Assembly (NCBI GenBank): GCA_003564655.1
Contig: PXES01000334.1
Location: 1-33,290 of the forward strand
DNA from: Paracoccaceae bacterium
Lineage (GTDB): Bacteria > Pseudomonadota > Alphaproteobacteria > Rhodobacterales > Rhodobacteraceae
Length of the DNA: 33,290 bases
Direction: 5' to 3'
Position 1 is the first letter of the stretch. Each line of letters begins with the position of its first letter. Positions 1 to 7,034 of the stretch are shown piece after piece. Made by a program: the position numbers and the translations under genes. Under the pieces are notes generated by a model that did not search any database, was not told the origin of the DNA, and saw nothing but the letters and a program-made list of their open reading frames with translations.

Positions 1-369
1 ATCCAGGCGGAACTGGACGAGGCCCGCCGCCTGCGCGAAGAGGCCCTCGAACTGCACGCCTCTTTCGAGCGGCGCAAATCCGAGGTCGAGGAAGATGCCG
101 CGCGCATCGTCGAGAAGGCGCGCGGCGATGCACAGATTGCCGCCGAACAGGCGCGGGCAGACATCGAAGCTTCGATCGCCCGCCGTCTGAAGGCCGCGGA
201 AGACCAGATCGCCTCGGCCGAGGCGAACGCGATCCGCGAGGTACGCAACGCGGCGGTCAATGTCGCAGTAGCGGCAGCGGGCGATCTGATGGCAAAGAAG
301 ATGGATGCAGAACGCAGCGATGCGCTGATCGACAAGGCCATCGCCACCGCGCGCGAACGGTTGCACTGA
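1..369 (+). CDS. atpF: ATP synthase F0 subunit b, C-terminal part (5' truncated by window)
   Basis: An open frame runs from base 1 to the stop at 367-369 and encodes about 122 residues of a highly charged, Ala/Glu/Arg-rich, heptad-patterned helix. This is typical of the cytoplasmic dimerisation stalk of F0 subunit b, which joins the membrane sector to the F1 head as part of the peripheral stator. The end (AVAAAGDLMAKKM, then a short helix to ERLH) is like the delta-binding C-terminus of bacterial b subunits. The N-terminal membrane anchor lies outside the window. Alphaproteobacteria carry both b and b' genes, and I cannot fully exclude b'. The hairpin that follows and the opposite-strand gene after it suggest this is the last gene of the atp F0 operon. 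Confidence 0.85.
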   Translation: MQAELDEARRLREEALELHASFERRKSEVEEDAARIVEKARGDAQIAAEQARADIEASIARRLKAAEDQIASAEANAIREVRNAAVNVAVAAAGDLMAKKMDAERSDALIDKAIATARERLH

Positions 370-399
370 GGCGGCAGAACATCCGATATTCATGCACTG

Positions 400-425
400 A
401 CCCGGCCGTTGTGCCGGGTCTTTGC
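400..425 (+). terminator. Rho-independent-like terminator after atpF
   Basis: ACCCGGC (400-406) and GCCGGGT (413-419) form a 7-bp perfect stem with a 6-nt loop. It is followed by CTTTGCATT, a short T-containing tail. It sits 31 bp after the atpF stop and before the convergent LysR gene, so it plausibly ends the atp transcript. The T-tract is weak, as is common in GC-rich genomes. Confidence 0.6.
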
Positions 426-447
426 ATTGACAGCGGTGCTGCGCGCG

Positions 448-1332
448 TCAACCGCGCCCGAAGCGCCGCGCCTCGGCCAGCAACGCCGCCAGAACCGGGG
501 TGTGCGGCTCGCGCCATGGCGCGATCAGGCCGACCTGCTTCGCCCCGCCCTCGCCCCGGATCGGCACGGCGCACAGGCCCGGCGTGCGTTCGAACAGCGC
601 GGCGGTGTGGGCGTTGACCACGCTGACCCAAGGGCCGGCCTGCACATGCGCAACCAGCGTCAGGACCGAGTTCGACTCGAGCTGTGGCGCCGCCTCGACC
701 CCGGCCTCTGTCAGGGCGGCGTTGATGATCCGGCGATTCTGCATGTCGGCGGTCAGCAGGCATAGTGGCAGCCCGGCCAGATCCGTCCAGTCCAGCGCTT
801 CGCGCCGCGCCAGCGCTTCGCCGCGCCGGGTCAGCAACAGGTAGCGTTCGGTATAAAGCGGCACCGTCACCCCCCGGCCCAGCGGTTCATTGTCCAGATA
901 GCTGACCCCGGCATCAAGTTGCAGCTTGTCGATCTGGTGCAGGATCTCGGTCGAGGCGCGCGACAGGATCTCGACATGCACTTTGGGATGCGCGCGCAGA
1001 TAGGGGCCGGTCAGGCCCGCGATCATCGGCAGCGCCGTGGGCACTACCCCAAGCCGAAGATTGCCCGACAGCCCGTGGCGCGCGGCGCGCATCTCCTCGC
1101 GCAGGGTGCGGGCGTCGCCGACAATCCGCGCCGCCCAGTCGAGCACCCGGGCGCCTTCGGGCGTCAGACCCTCGAACCGCCCGCCGCGAAACACGAGTTG
1201 CACACCCAATTCGCCCTCGAGTTGTTTCAGCCCTGCGGACAGCGACGGCTGAGTGATCCCCAACCGTTCGGCCGCGCGGCCGAAGTGGCGCGCCTCGGCC
1301 AGGGCGATGAACATTTCCAGACGGTCCAGCAT
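448..1332 (-). CDS. LysR-family transcriptional regulator
   Basis: A 294-residue LysR-type regulator. The N-terminal winged helix-turn-helix is clear: LDRLEMFIALAEARHFGRAA is followed by ERLGITQPSLSAGLKQLE, the usual recognition-helix pattern, at about residues 2-60. The remaining 200 residues have the periplasmic-binding-protein-like effector fold (LRLGVVPTALPMIAG onward). The frame is open upstream to 1389, but the ATG at 1332 is preferred because homologues begin with this motif and GAGG lies about 6 nt upstream. It converges on atpF and is divergent from the S49 protease gene, so it may regulate its own promoter in the 1333-1440 gap. Related LysR genes in this order can neighbour formate dehydrogenase, but nothing here identifies the effector or regulon. 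Confidence 0.9.
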   Translation of the reverse strand: MLDRLEMFIALAEARHFGRAAERLGITQPSLSAGLKQLEGELGVQLVFRGGRFEGLTPEGARVLDWAARIVGDARTLREEMRAARHGLSGNLRLGVVPTALPMIAGLTGPYLRAHPKVHVEILSRASTEILHQIDKLQLDAGVSYLDNEPLGRGVTVPLYTERYLLLTRRGEALARREALDWTDLAGLPLCLLTADMQNRRIINAALTEAGVEAAPQLESNSVLTLVAHVQAGPWVSVVNAHTAALFERTPGLCAVPIRGEGGAKQVGLIAPWREPHTPVLAALLAEARRFGRG

Positions 1333-1440
1333 CGGGCCTCGCGCGATTACCGTGTCATTCTGCGGCCGCGCGCGGCGGGCGGCAAGCATTCTGTCGCGGC
1401 TCTCTTGTTCCCGGCTGGCCCGCGGCTTACATGACGCGCC

Positions 1441-2238
1441 ATGTTCGACGCACTTCCCATCCCCAAGCGCGGGCCATTGGTGCCCGTCATCCGCCTGCAG
1501 GGCATGATCGCGGCCAGCGCCTCGCCCGGGCGACTGAACGACGCCACGCTCGCACCGTTGATCGAGGCCGCCTTTCGTCGTGGCAAGCCCGCGGCGGTGG
1601 CGCTGGTCATCAACTCACCCGGTGGCAGTCCGGTGCAGAGCGCGCTTGTCGCCGCGCGCATCCGGCGGCTGGCCGATGAGCGCGAGATCCCCGTCCATGC
1701 CTTTGTCGAGGATGTCGCGGCCTCGGGCGGCTACTGGCTGGCGACGGCGGGGGACGACATCACAGTGGATGCCAATTCGATCGTCGGGTCCATCGGCGTG
1801 ATCTCGGCAGGGTTCGGGCTGCACGAGTTCATCGGCCGCTACGGGATCGAGCGGCGGGTCTATACGTCCGGCGCGTCGAAATCGCAGCTCGACCCCTTCC
1901 GTCCCGAAAACCCCGACGACGTGGCGCGACTGCGAGCGCTGCAGGACCAGGTCCACGCGAATTTCATCGCGCAGGTCAAGGACCGGCGCGGCGCGAAGCT
2001 GGCGGATGAGGATCTGTTTACAGGCGAATTCTGGGTCGGCAAACGCGCGGTCGAGCTTGGCCTGGCCGATACTGTCGGCCAGATGGTGCCCACGCTGAAG
2101 GAACGCTATGGCGACAAGCTGCGGCTGCGACCCTATGGCATCCGCCGACCGTTGCTGTCGCGGCTGGGGCTGGGGCTTGCCAATGACGCGCTGGCAATTG
2201 TCGAGGAGCGCGCGCAGTACGCGCGTTTCGGGCTGTAG
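1441..2238 (+). CDS. S49-family serine protease (SppA/SohB-like)
   Basis: A 265-residue protein with the ClpP/crotonase-like S49 fold. The oxyanion region INSPGGSP (about 58-64), nucleophile Ser95 in ASGGYW, and general-base Lys147 in SKSQLDPF are visible. The Ser-Lys spacing of 52 residues equals that of short bacterial SppA enzymes (Ser147/Lys199 in Bacillus). I see no strong N-terminal membrane segment, unlike classic SppA/SohB, so this is a short, possibly peripheral form. Members cleave signal peptides or membrane-protein fragments; the substrate here is unknown. It starts a close plus-strand run, with the next gene 5 bp after its stop. The start codon has only a weak ribosome-binding site. 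Confidence 0.88.
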   Translation: MFDALPIPKRGPLVPVIRLQGMIAASASPGRLNDATLAPLIEAAFRRGKPAAVALVINSPGGSPVQSALVAARIRRLADEREIPVHAFVEDVAASGGYWLATAGDDITVDANSIVGSIGVISAGFGLHEFIGRYGIERRVYTSGASKSQLDPFRPENPDDVARLRALQDQVHANFIAQVKDRRGAKLADEDLFTGEFWVGKRAVELGLADTVGQMVPTLKERYGDKLRLRPYGIRRPLLSRLGLGLANDALAIVEERAQYARFGL

Positions 2239-2242
2239 CGCC

Positions 2243-2434
2243 ATGATCATCAAGATCGTCGCGGCCTTTCTTGTGTTCATGATCGTGATGGGGGCGATCC
2301 AGAAATGGCTCAACCCCGGTCACAAGACCCCGCTCGACCGGCTGCGCGGTGCGAAACTTCCCCGGCCCCGAAAATGCAGTGAGTGTGGCCGCTTTCTGCT
2401 GGGCGGCGATAGCTGCCGCTGCAAGGACCGGTAG
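2243..2434 (+). CDS. Small single-helix membrane protein with C-terminal four-Cys motif
   Basis: A 63-residue protein. Residues 1-19 form a hydrophobic helix (MIIKIVAAFLVFMIVMGAI), followed by a basic linker and a C-terminal cysteine cluster: Cys45, Cys48, Cys58, Cys60 (CSECGRF...CRC). The C-x2-C-x9-C-x-C layout suggests a small zinc-ribbon-like site facing the cytoplasm, if the positive-inside rule holds for the basic linker. It lies 5 bp after the S49 gene and 4 bp before the antiporter gene, so it is almost certainly co-transcribed. I do not recognise a named family. The longer frame open upstream (from 2108) is the out-of-frame shadow of the S49 gene, so the ATG at 2243 is the likely start. 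Confidence 0.75.
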   Translation: MIIKIVAAFLVFMIVMGAIQKWLNPGHKTPLDRLRGAKLPRPRKCSECGRFLLGGDSCRCKDR

Positions 2435-2437
2435 GTT

Positions 2438-3373
2438 ATGCTTTTCAATCTGGCGCTGGTCGCAGGCGGGTTGGTCGTCCTGCTGCTTGCGGGTGACCTG
2501 CTGGTGCGCGGCGCAGGCGGATTGGCGCTGCGACTGGGCATCCCGGCGCTGATCGTGGGCCTGACGGTGGTCGCCTTCGGCACCTCGGCGCCCGAGCTTC
2601 TGGTCTCGGTCAAGGCGGTGCTTGCAGACGCCGATGGGCTGGCGCTGGGCAATGTCGTGGGCTCGAACATCGCCAATATCCTGCTGGTCATCGGCCTGCC
2701 GGCGCTGATCGCGCCGATGATGACCGGGCGCGCCTATCTGCATGATTACCTGATCATGCTGGCGGCGACGGCGCTGTTCGGGCTGTTGGCGCTGACCGGG
2801 GCGATCGACCGCTGGCAGGCGCTGGTCTTGCTGGCTGCCTTTGCGCTGTTCATGGTCGAATCAGTGCGCAAGGCGCGGCAGGCGCGGAATGTGTCGGGCC
2901 TCCCGGAAGACGGTAGCATGTCAGTGCCGAAGCTTGCGCTGCTGCTGATGCTGGGCATTGCGGGGCTACCGCTGGGGGCCAATCTGCTGGTCAATGGCGC
3001 GACCGAGATTGCCTCCGAGCTTGGCGTGTCGGATGTGATGATCGGTCTGACCATCGTCGCAATCGGCACCTCGCTGCCCGAGCTTGCCACCACGCTGATG
3101 GCCGCGATCCGGCGCGAGGGCGGGGTAGCGCTGGGCAACATCCTTGGCTCGAACATCTTCAACCTGCTGTTCATACTCGGGGTTGCCGGGTTGTTCGGCC
3201 GCATTGACATTCCGCCGCAGGTGCTGGCGCTCGACTTCTGGGTTATGCTGGCCGCAGCGCTTGTGCTGGCCCCGTTCCTGTGGGCCGAACGCGCCGTGGG
3301 GCGGCTCGCGGGGCTGGTCTTGCTGCTGGGGTATTCGGGCTACATCTGGGCTCTGATCGCTATCGGGGGCTAG
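2438..3373 (+). CDS. Calcium/sodium antiporter (CaCA superfamily, YrbG type)
   Basis: A 311-residue, very hydrophobic inner-membrane protein made of two inverted repeats of about five helices. Each repeat carries the alpha-repeat signature: VVAFGTSAPELLVSV at about 47-61 and IVAIGTSLPELATTL at about 206-220. Each is followed by a GN(V/I)(V/L)GSNI(A/F)N motif. The acidic residue in each PEL is the expected cation ligand. Family members exchange Ca2+ or another cation for Na+ or H+. The length matches the bacterial YrbG type. The gene starts 4 bp after the small Cys-motif gene and ends 3 bp before the SDR gene, so the four genes from 1441 probably form one transcript. Confidence 0.93.
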   Translation: MLFNLALVAGGLVVLLLAGDLLVRGAGGLALRLGIPALIVGLTVVAFGTSAPELLVSVKAVLADADGLALGNVVGSNIANILLVIGLPALIAPMMTGRAYLHDYLIMLAATALFGLLALTGAIDRWQALVLLAAFALFMVESVRKARQARNVSGLPEDGSMSVPKLALLLMLGIAGLPLGANLLVNGATEIASELGVSDVMIGLTIVAIGTSLPELATTLMAAIRREGGVALGNILGSNIFNLLFILGVAGLFGRIDIPPQVLALDFWVMLAAALVLAPFLWAERAVGRLAGLVLLLGYSGYIWALIAIGG

Positions 3374-3375
3374 GA

Positions 3376-4164
3376 ATGAAACGGGCATTGGTGACGGGGG
3401 CAGCGAAGCGGCTGGGCCGGGCGATGGCGCTCTATCTGGCCGAGCGCTGGCATGATGTCGCAATCCATTATGCCGCGTCATGCACCGCCGCCGAGGCGCT
3501 GGCCGAGCAGATCACCGCGATGGGACGCAAGGCCGTTTGCCTGCAGGCCGATCTTCTGGACGAGGCGGCGCTGGCCCCGTTGGTCGCAGACGCCGCCGAC
3601 GGGCTGGGTGGCCCGCTGAGCGTGCTGGTCAACAACGCCTCGATCTTTGAGCAGGACAGCATCGTCACGGCCACGCGCGAAAGCTGGGATCGGCACATGA
3701 TGTCGAACCTGCGCGCGCCCTTCGTGCTGACACAGGAATTCGCCGCGCAGTGTCCGCCGCCCATGCATGATGCATCCGGCGAGCCGATGGCGCAGGCGCT
3801 GGTGGTCAACATGCTCGACCAGAAGGTCCGCAAGCTGACACCGCAGAACATGACTTATTCGATCGCGAAAATGGGCCTCTGGGCCTTCACGCAGATGGCC
3901 GCGCAAGAGCTTGGCCCGCGCGTGCGGGTCAATGCCATCGGTCCCGGCCCAACCCTGCAGGCGGCGGAGCAGCGCGCCGAGGAGTATGCGCAAAGCCGCG
4001 CCTGCACTGTTCTGGGGCGGGGCGCAAACCTGTCGGACATCACGGCGGCGCTCGGGTTTTTCGTGGATGCGCCAGCGGTGACGGGGCAACTGATCTGCGT
4101 CGATGGCGGGCAGCATCTGGCATGGCAGACACCGGATGTGATGGGCGGGATGGGTGCAAAATGA
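3376..4164 (+). CDS. SDR oxidoreductase, pteridine-reductase/FolM-like
   Basis: A 262-residue classical short-chain dehydrogenase. The NADP-binding turn reads TGAAKRLG (7-14), with the Arg characteristic of the TGxxxRxG subgroup; NNAS is at 86-89 and the Tyr161-x3-Lys165 catalytic pair is in YSIAK. Asp148 occupies the place of the usual catalytic Ser, exactly 13 residues before the Tyr. That combination is the hallmark of PTR1 and FolM (dihydromonapterin/pteridine reductases), where the spacing is the same. I infer a reductase of dihydropterin or dihydrofolate-like substrates, with a generic SDR as the fallback. The ATG at 3376 lies 3 bp after the antiporter stop; a longer frame from 3280 overlaps that gene and is less likely. 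Confidence 0.85.
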   Translation: MKRALVTGAAKRLGRAMALYLAERWHDVAIHYAASCTAAEALAEQITAMGRKAVCLQADLLDEAALAPLVADAADGLGGPLSVLVNNASIFEQDSIVTATRESWDRHMMSNLRAPFVLTQEFAAQCPPPMHDASGEPMAQALVVNMLDQKVRKLTPQNMTYSIAKMGLWAFTQMAAQELGPRVRVNAIGPGPTLQAAEQRAEEYAQSRACTVLGRGANLSDITAALGFFVDAPAVTGQLICVDGGQHLAWQTPDVMGGMGAK

Positions 4165-4271
4165 TGAGTCACTATCGCAAGTTGTACACCCTTCACAGCC
4201 CTGTCACGGAATCGAGATGATTTGTTCATACTTTTCATACGCTTGTCACAGAGATAAAAATATCATAACAA

Positions 4272-4300
4272 TTACAATATGTTAAGCTATCGCCTAATAT
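4272..4300 (+). promoter_or_regulatory. Candidate sigma70 promoter for uvrC-cobB
   Basis: TTACAA (4272-4277), a 17-bp spacer, then TAATAT (4295-4300). The -10 is a fair match and the -35 is weak. An alternative is TTGTCA at 4243-4248 with TAACAA 17 bp later. Either would give a 5' leader of about 150-190 nt ahead of uvrC. Confidence 0.35.
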
Positions 4301-4368
4301 TTAAGCAAACAATAGACATTGCTTTGATGCAAGGAAAAATTCGCCCGCGTTCGCATCTCTCCACACCC

Positions 4369-4377
4369 TTATCCACA
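4369..4377 (+). promoter_or_regulatory. Perfect DnaA box
   Basis: TTATCCACA matches the bacterial DnaA-box consensus at all nine positions. It lies beside the AT-rich stretch and about 80 bp before the uvrC start. A second, weaker 7/9 match (CTCTCCACA) is just upstream at about 4357-4365. A single box could make uvrC DnaA-responsive or titrate DnaA; an origin normally has several. Confidence 0.5.
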
Positions 4378-4455
4378 GATTTCGGGGACAGGATTCCGCT
4401 TGCAGATGTGGCTCGGGCATTGCAGCAGGCCCAAGAATCACGCACATCCTGAGAC

Positions 4456-6336
4456 ATGCCGCCCGATACCGACCAGCCTGTGACCGATACCGCCGAACTG
4501 CGCGGGCATGCCTGCATTCAGGACTATCTGCGCCAGCTCGACAGCTCGCCCGGCGTCTACCGGATGCTGAACGAAAAATCCGAAGTGCTCTATGTCGGCA
4601 AGGCGCGGAACCTGCGCGCGCGGGTGGCGAGTTATGCGCGCCCCGCAGGTCATTCGGCGCGGATCGCCCGGATGATCTCCGAGACCGCGTCGATGATGTT
4701 CCTGACCACGCGCACCGAGACCGAGGCGCTTCTGCTCGAGCAGAACCTCATCAAACAGCTCAAGCCGCGCTACAATGTGCTGCTGCGCGACGACAAGAGC
4801 TTCCCTTACATCCTGCTACCGGGCGACCACCCCTTTCCGCAACTGCGCAAGCATCGCGGCGCGCGGCGCACGAAGGGCAGCTATTTCGGCCCCTTCGCAA
4901 GTGCAGGCGCCGTCAATCGCACGCTCAACCAGTTGCAGCGCGTGTTCCTGCTGCGCAACTGCACGGATTCGGTGTTCAATTCCCGCTCGCGCCCATGTCT
5001 GCTCTATCAGATCAAGCGGTGCAGCGCGCCCTGTGTGGGCTACATCTCGGAATCCGATTACGCCGGGCTGGTCGCCGATGCCGAGCGTTTCCTGTCGGGC
5101 AAGAGCACGAAGATCCAGGCGCAGCTTGCCGAGGACATGGCGAGCGCGGCCGAGGCGATGGAATTCGAGCGCGCCGCCGCCCTGCGCGACCGTATCCGCG
5201 CGCTGACCAATGTGCAGCAAAGCCAGGGGATCAACCCGCGCAGCGTGACCGAGGCCGACATCATCGCGCTGCATCTGGAAAAGGGGCAGGCCTGTGTGCA
5301 GGTCTTCTTCATCCGCGCCGGGCAAAGCTGGGGCAACCGCGACTTCTCCCCCGCCACTGGCGCAGGGGCCGAGGAGCCCGAGATCCTCGAGGCGTTCATG
5401 GCGCAATTCTATGATGGGAAGGAGCCGCCGCGTCTGGTGCTCACCTCGCACGAGATCGAGGATGGCGACCTGATGCGCGCGCTTCTGACCGAGCGCGCCG
5501 GGCGCAAGGTCGAGATCGCCTGCCCCCGGCGCGGCGAGAAGGCCGAGTTGGTCGAGAACGCGGCTCGCAACGCGCGCGAGGCGCTGGCGATGCGCATGGC
5601 CTCCTCAGCGGCGCAGTCACGGCTGCTGGAGGGATTGGCCGAGGCGTTCGCGCTCGACGCCCCGCCCACCCGGGTCGAGGTATTCGACAACAGCCACATA
5701 CAGGGCACCGACGCCGTGGGCGCGATGATCGTGGCCGGGCGCGAGGGGTTCGTGAAAAGCCAGTATCGCAAGTTCAACATCCGGGGCGACAGCCTGAGCC
5801 CCGGCGATGATTTCGGCATGATGAAGGAAGTGCTGACCCGCCGCTTCGAACGCCTGCTGAAGGAAGACCCCGACCGCGAGGGCGAGGCCTGGCCCGACCT
5901 TTTGCTGATCGACGGCGGCGCGGGGCAAGTCTCCGCAGTGGCCGGAATCATGGCCGATCTGGGCGTCGAGGATATCCCCGTTGTCGGCGTCGCCAAGGGC
6001 ATCGACCGCGATGCGGGCAAGGAAGAATTCCACCGCCCCGGCCCCCGCCCCTTCGCACTGCGGCACAATGACCCGGTGCTCTATTTCGTTCAACGGCTGC
6101 GCGACGAGGCGCATCGCTTCGCCATCGGCACACACCGGGCGAAACGCGCCAAATCTGTCAGCGCCTCGCCGCTCGATGACATCCCCGGCGTGGGGCCGGG
6201 GCGCAAGCGCGCGCTGCTGGCGCATTTCGGCTCGGCCAAGGCCGTGGCGCGGGCGGGGATGGCGGACCTGCAGGCGGTGGACGGCATCTCGGCCGCGTTG
6301 GCGCAGGTGATCCATGATCACCTGAATGCCCGATGA
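4456..6336 (+). CDS. uvrC: Excinuclease ABC subunit C
   Basis: A 626-residue UvrC, the dual-incision nuclease of nucleotide excision repair that acts with UvrA and UvrB. The N-terminal GIY-YIG nuclease (3' incision) is seen as GVY at 33-35 and YVG at 46-48. A four-cysteine cluster (Cys169, 181, 189, 193), as in Fe-S-binding UvrC proteins, follows. Next come a UVR (UvrB-binding) segment around 205-240, the RNase H-like 5'-incision domain (VEVFDNSHIQG; LLLIDGGAGQV), and two C-terminal helix-hairpin-helix motifs (DDIPGVGPGRKRALLAHFGS to the end). Length is normal. The stop overlaps the ATG of the sirtuin gene by 4 bp, so the two are translationally coupled. I see no obvious SOS box in the leader. 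Confidence 0.97.
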   Translation: MPPDTDQPVTDTAELRGHACIQDYLRQLDSSPGVYRMLNEKSEVLYVGKARNLRARVASYARPAGHSARIARMISETASMMFLTTRTETEALLLEQNLIKQLKPRYNVLLRDDKSFPYILLPGDHPFPQLRKHRGARRTKGSYFGPFASAGAVNRTLNQLQRVFLLRNCTDSVFNSRSRPCLLYQIKRCSAPCVGYISESDYAGLVADAERFLSGKSTKIQAQLAEDMASAAEAMEFERAAALRDRIRALTNVQQSQGINPRSVTEADIIALHLEKGQACVQVFFIRAGQSWGNRDFSPATGAGAEEPEILEAFMAQFYDGKEPPRLVLTSHEIEDGDLMRALLTERAGRKVEIACPRRGEKAELVENAARNAREALAMRMASSAAQSRLLEGLAEAFALDAPPTRVEVFDNSHIQGTDAVGAMIVAGREGFVKSQYRKFNIRGDSLSPGDDFGMMKEVLTRRFERLLKEDPDREGEAWPDLLLIDGGAGQVSAVAGIMADLGVEDIPVVGVAKGIDRDAGKEEFHRPGPRPFALRHNDPVLYFVQRLRDEAHRFAIGTHRAKRAKSVSASPLDDIPGVGPGRKRALLAHFGSAKAVARAGMADLQAVDGISAALAQVIHDHLNAR

Positions 6337-7031
6337 CGCGGGTGGTGGTGCTCTCCGGGGCGGGGCTCTCGGCCGAAAGTGGGCTGGGCACCTTTCGCGA
6401 TGCGGGCGGGATCTGGCAGAAATACGACCTCGAGGAAGTCGCGACCCCAGAGGGCTTTGCCCGCAACCCGGCACTGGTGCACGAGTTTTACAACGCCCGC
6501 CGCGCCAACTGCCTCGCCGCGCGGCCGAATGCCGCGCATCACGCCCTCGCGGCGTTGCAGCAGCGGTTGGGCGACCGGGTGACGCTGGTCACGCAGAACA
6601 TCGACGATCTGCTGGAGCGCGCGGGCGCGCGCGAGGTGATCCACATGCACGGGCAGGTGATGCGCGCGCAGTGTGCACATTGCGGGCATCGCTGGGACGC
6701 GCCTGCCGTTATGGACCCGTCCGATCCCTGCCCGGCCTGCGAGCACCCGGCGACGCGGCCCGATATCGTCTGGTTCGGCGAAATTCCCTATCACATGGAC
6801 GCGATCGGCGCGGCGCTGGCCGAGGCGGAGTTGTTCGTCGCCATCGGCACCTCGGGGTCGGTCTATCCGGCGGCGGGCTTCGTGCGCGAGGCCCATATCA
6901 ATGGCGCGCGGAAACTGGAGCTGAACCTCGAACCCTCCGAGGGCTCGGCGCTGTTCGACGACACCCGCTTGGGCCCGGCAACCGAAATCGTGCCCCTGTG
7001 GGTGGCGGAGATGCTGGCGGCGGAAGGGTAG
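6333..7031 (+). CDS. cobB: NAD-dependent protein deacylase, sirtuin class III (CobB type)
   Basis: A 232-residue sirtuin. NAD-binding GAGLSAESGL (9-18) and FRDAGG (21-26), TQNIDDL (87-93), catalytic His106 in HMHG, and the zinc ligands Cys114/Cys117 and Cys133/Cys136 are all present, as is GTSGSVYPA (172-180). Tyr53 and Arg56 (FYNARR) form the YxxR pair that lets class III sirtuins (SIRT5, E. coli CobB) bind succinyl- and malonyl-lysine. Desuccinylase as well as deacetylase activity is therefore likely; classic targets include acetyl-CoA synthetase. It overlaps uvrC by 4 bp (ATGA). Its stop lies 3 bp from that of the convergent rmuC. Confidence 0.93.
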   Translation: MTRVVVLSGAGLSAESGLGTFRDAGGIWQKYDLEEVATPEGFARNPALVHEFYNARRANCLAARPNAAHHALAALQQRLGDRVTLVTQNIDDLLERAGAREVIHMHGQVMRAQCAHCGHRWDAPAVMDPSDPCPACEHPATRPDIVWFGEIPYHMDAIGAALAEAELFVAIGTSGSVYPAAGFVREAHINGARKLELNLEPSEGSALFDDTRLGPATEIVPLWVAEMLAAEG

Positions 7032-7034
7032 GGT

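Larger units (their letters stand above)
4165..4455. other. AT-rich intergenic island upstream of uvrC
   Basis: About 290 bp without a credible gene. Bases 4241-4330 hold only about 27 G/C in 90 (30%), in a genome near two-thirds GC. The 3' part returns to normal composition and holds a perfect DnaA box (4369-4377). A possible sigma70-like promoter for uvrC lies inside. The AT-rich stretch could be a promoter UP-like region, a DNA-unwinding element, or a transfer scar. Frames on the minus strand here (about 4287-4517) look non-coding. Confidence 0.6.

Noticed and set aside
4165..4455. Chromosomal origin of replication
   Set aside because: Only one perfect DnaA box, no dnaA, parAB or hemE nearby, and none of the expected origin neighbours; kept as a lower-level finding only.
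4287..4517. 76-codon minus-strand frame in the AT-rich island
   Set aside because: Overlaps the uvrC start and has no ribosome-binding site or motif; the region is better read as regulatory.
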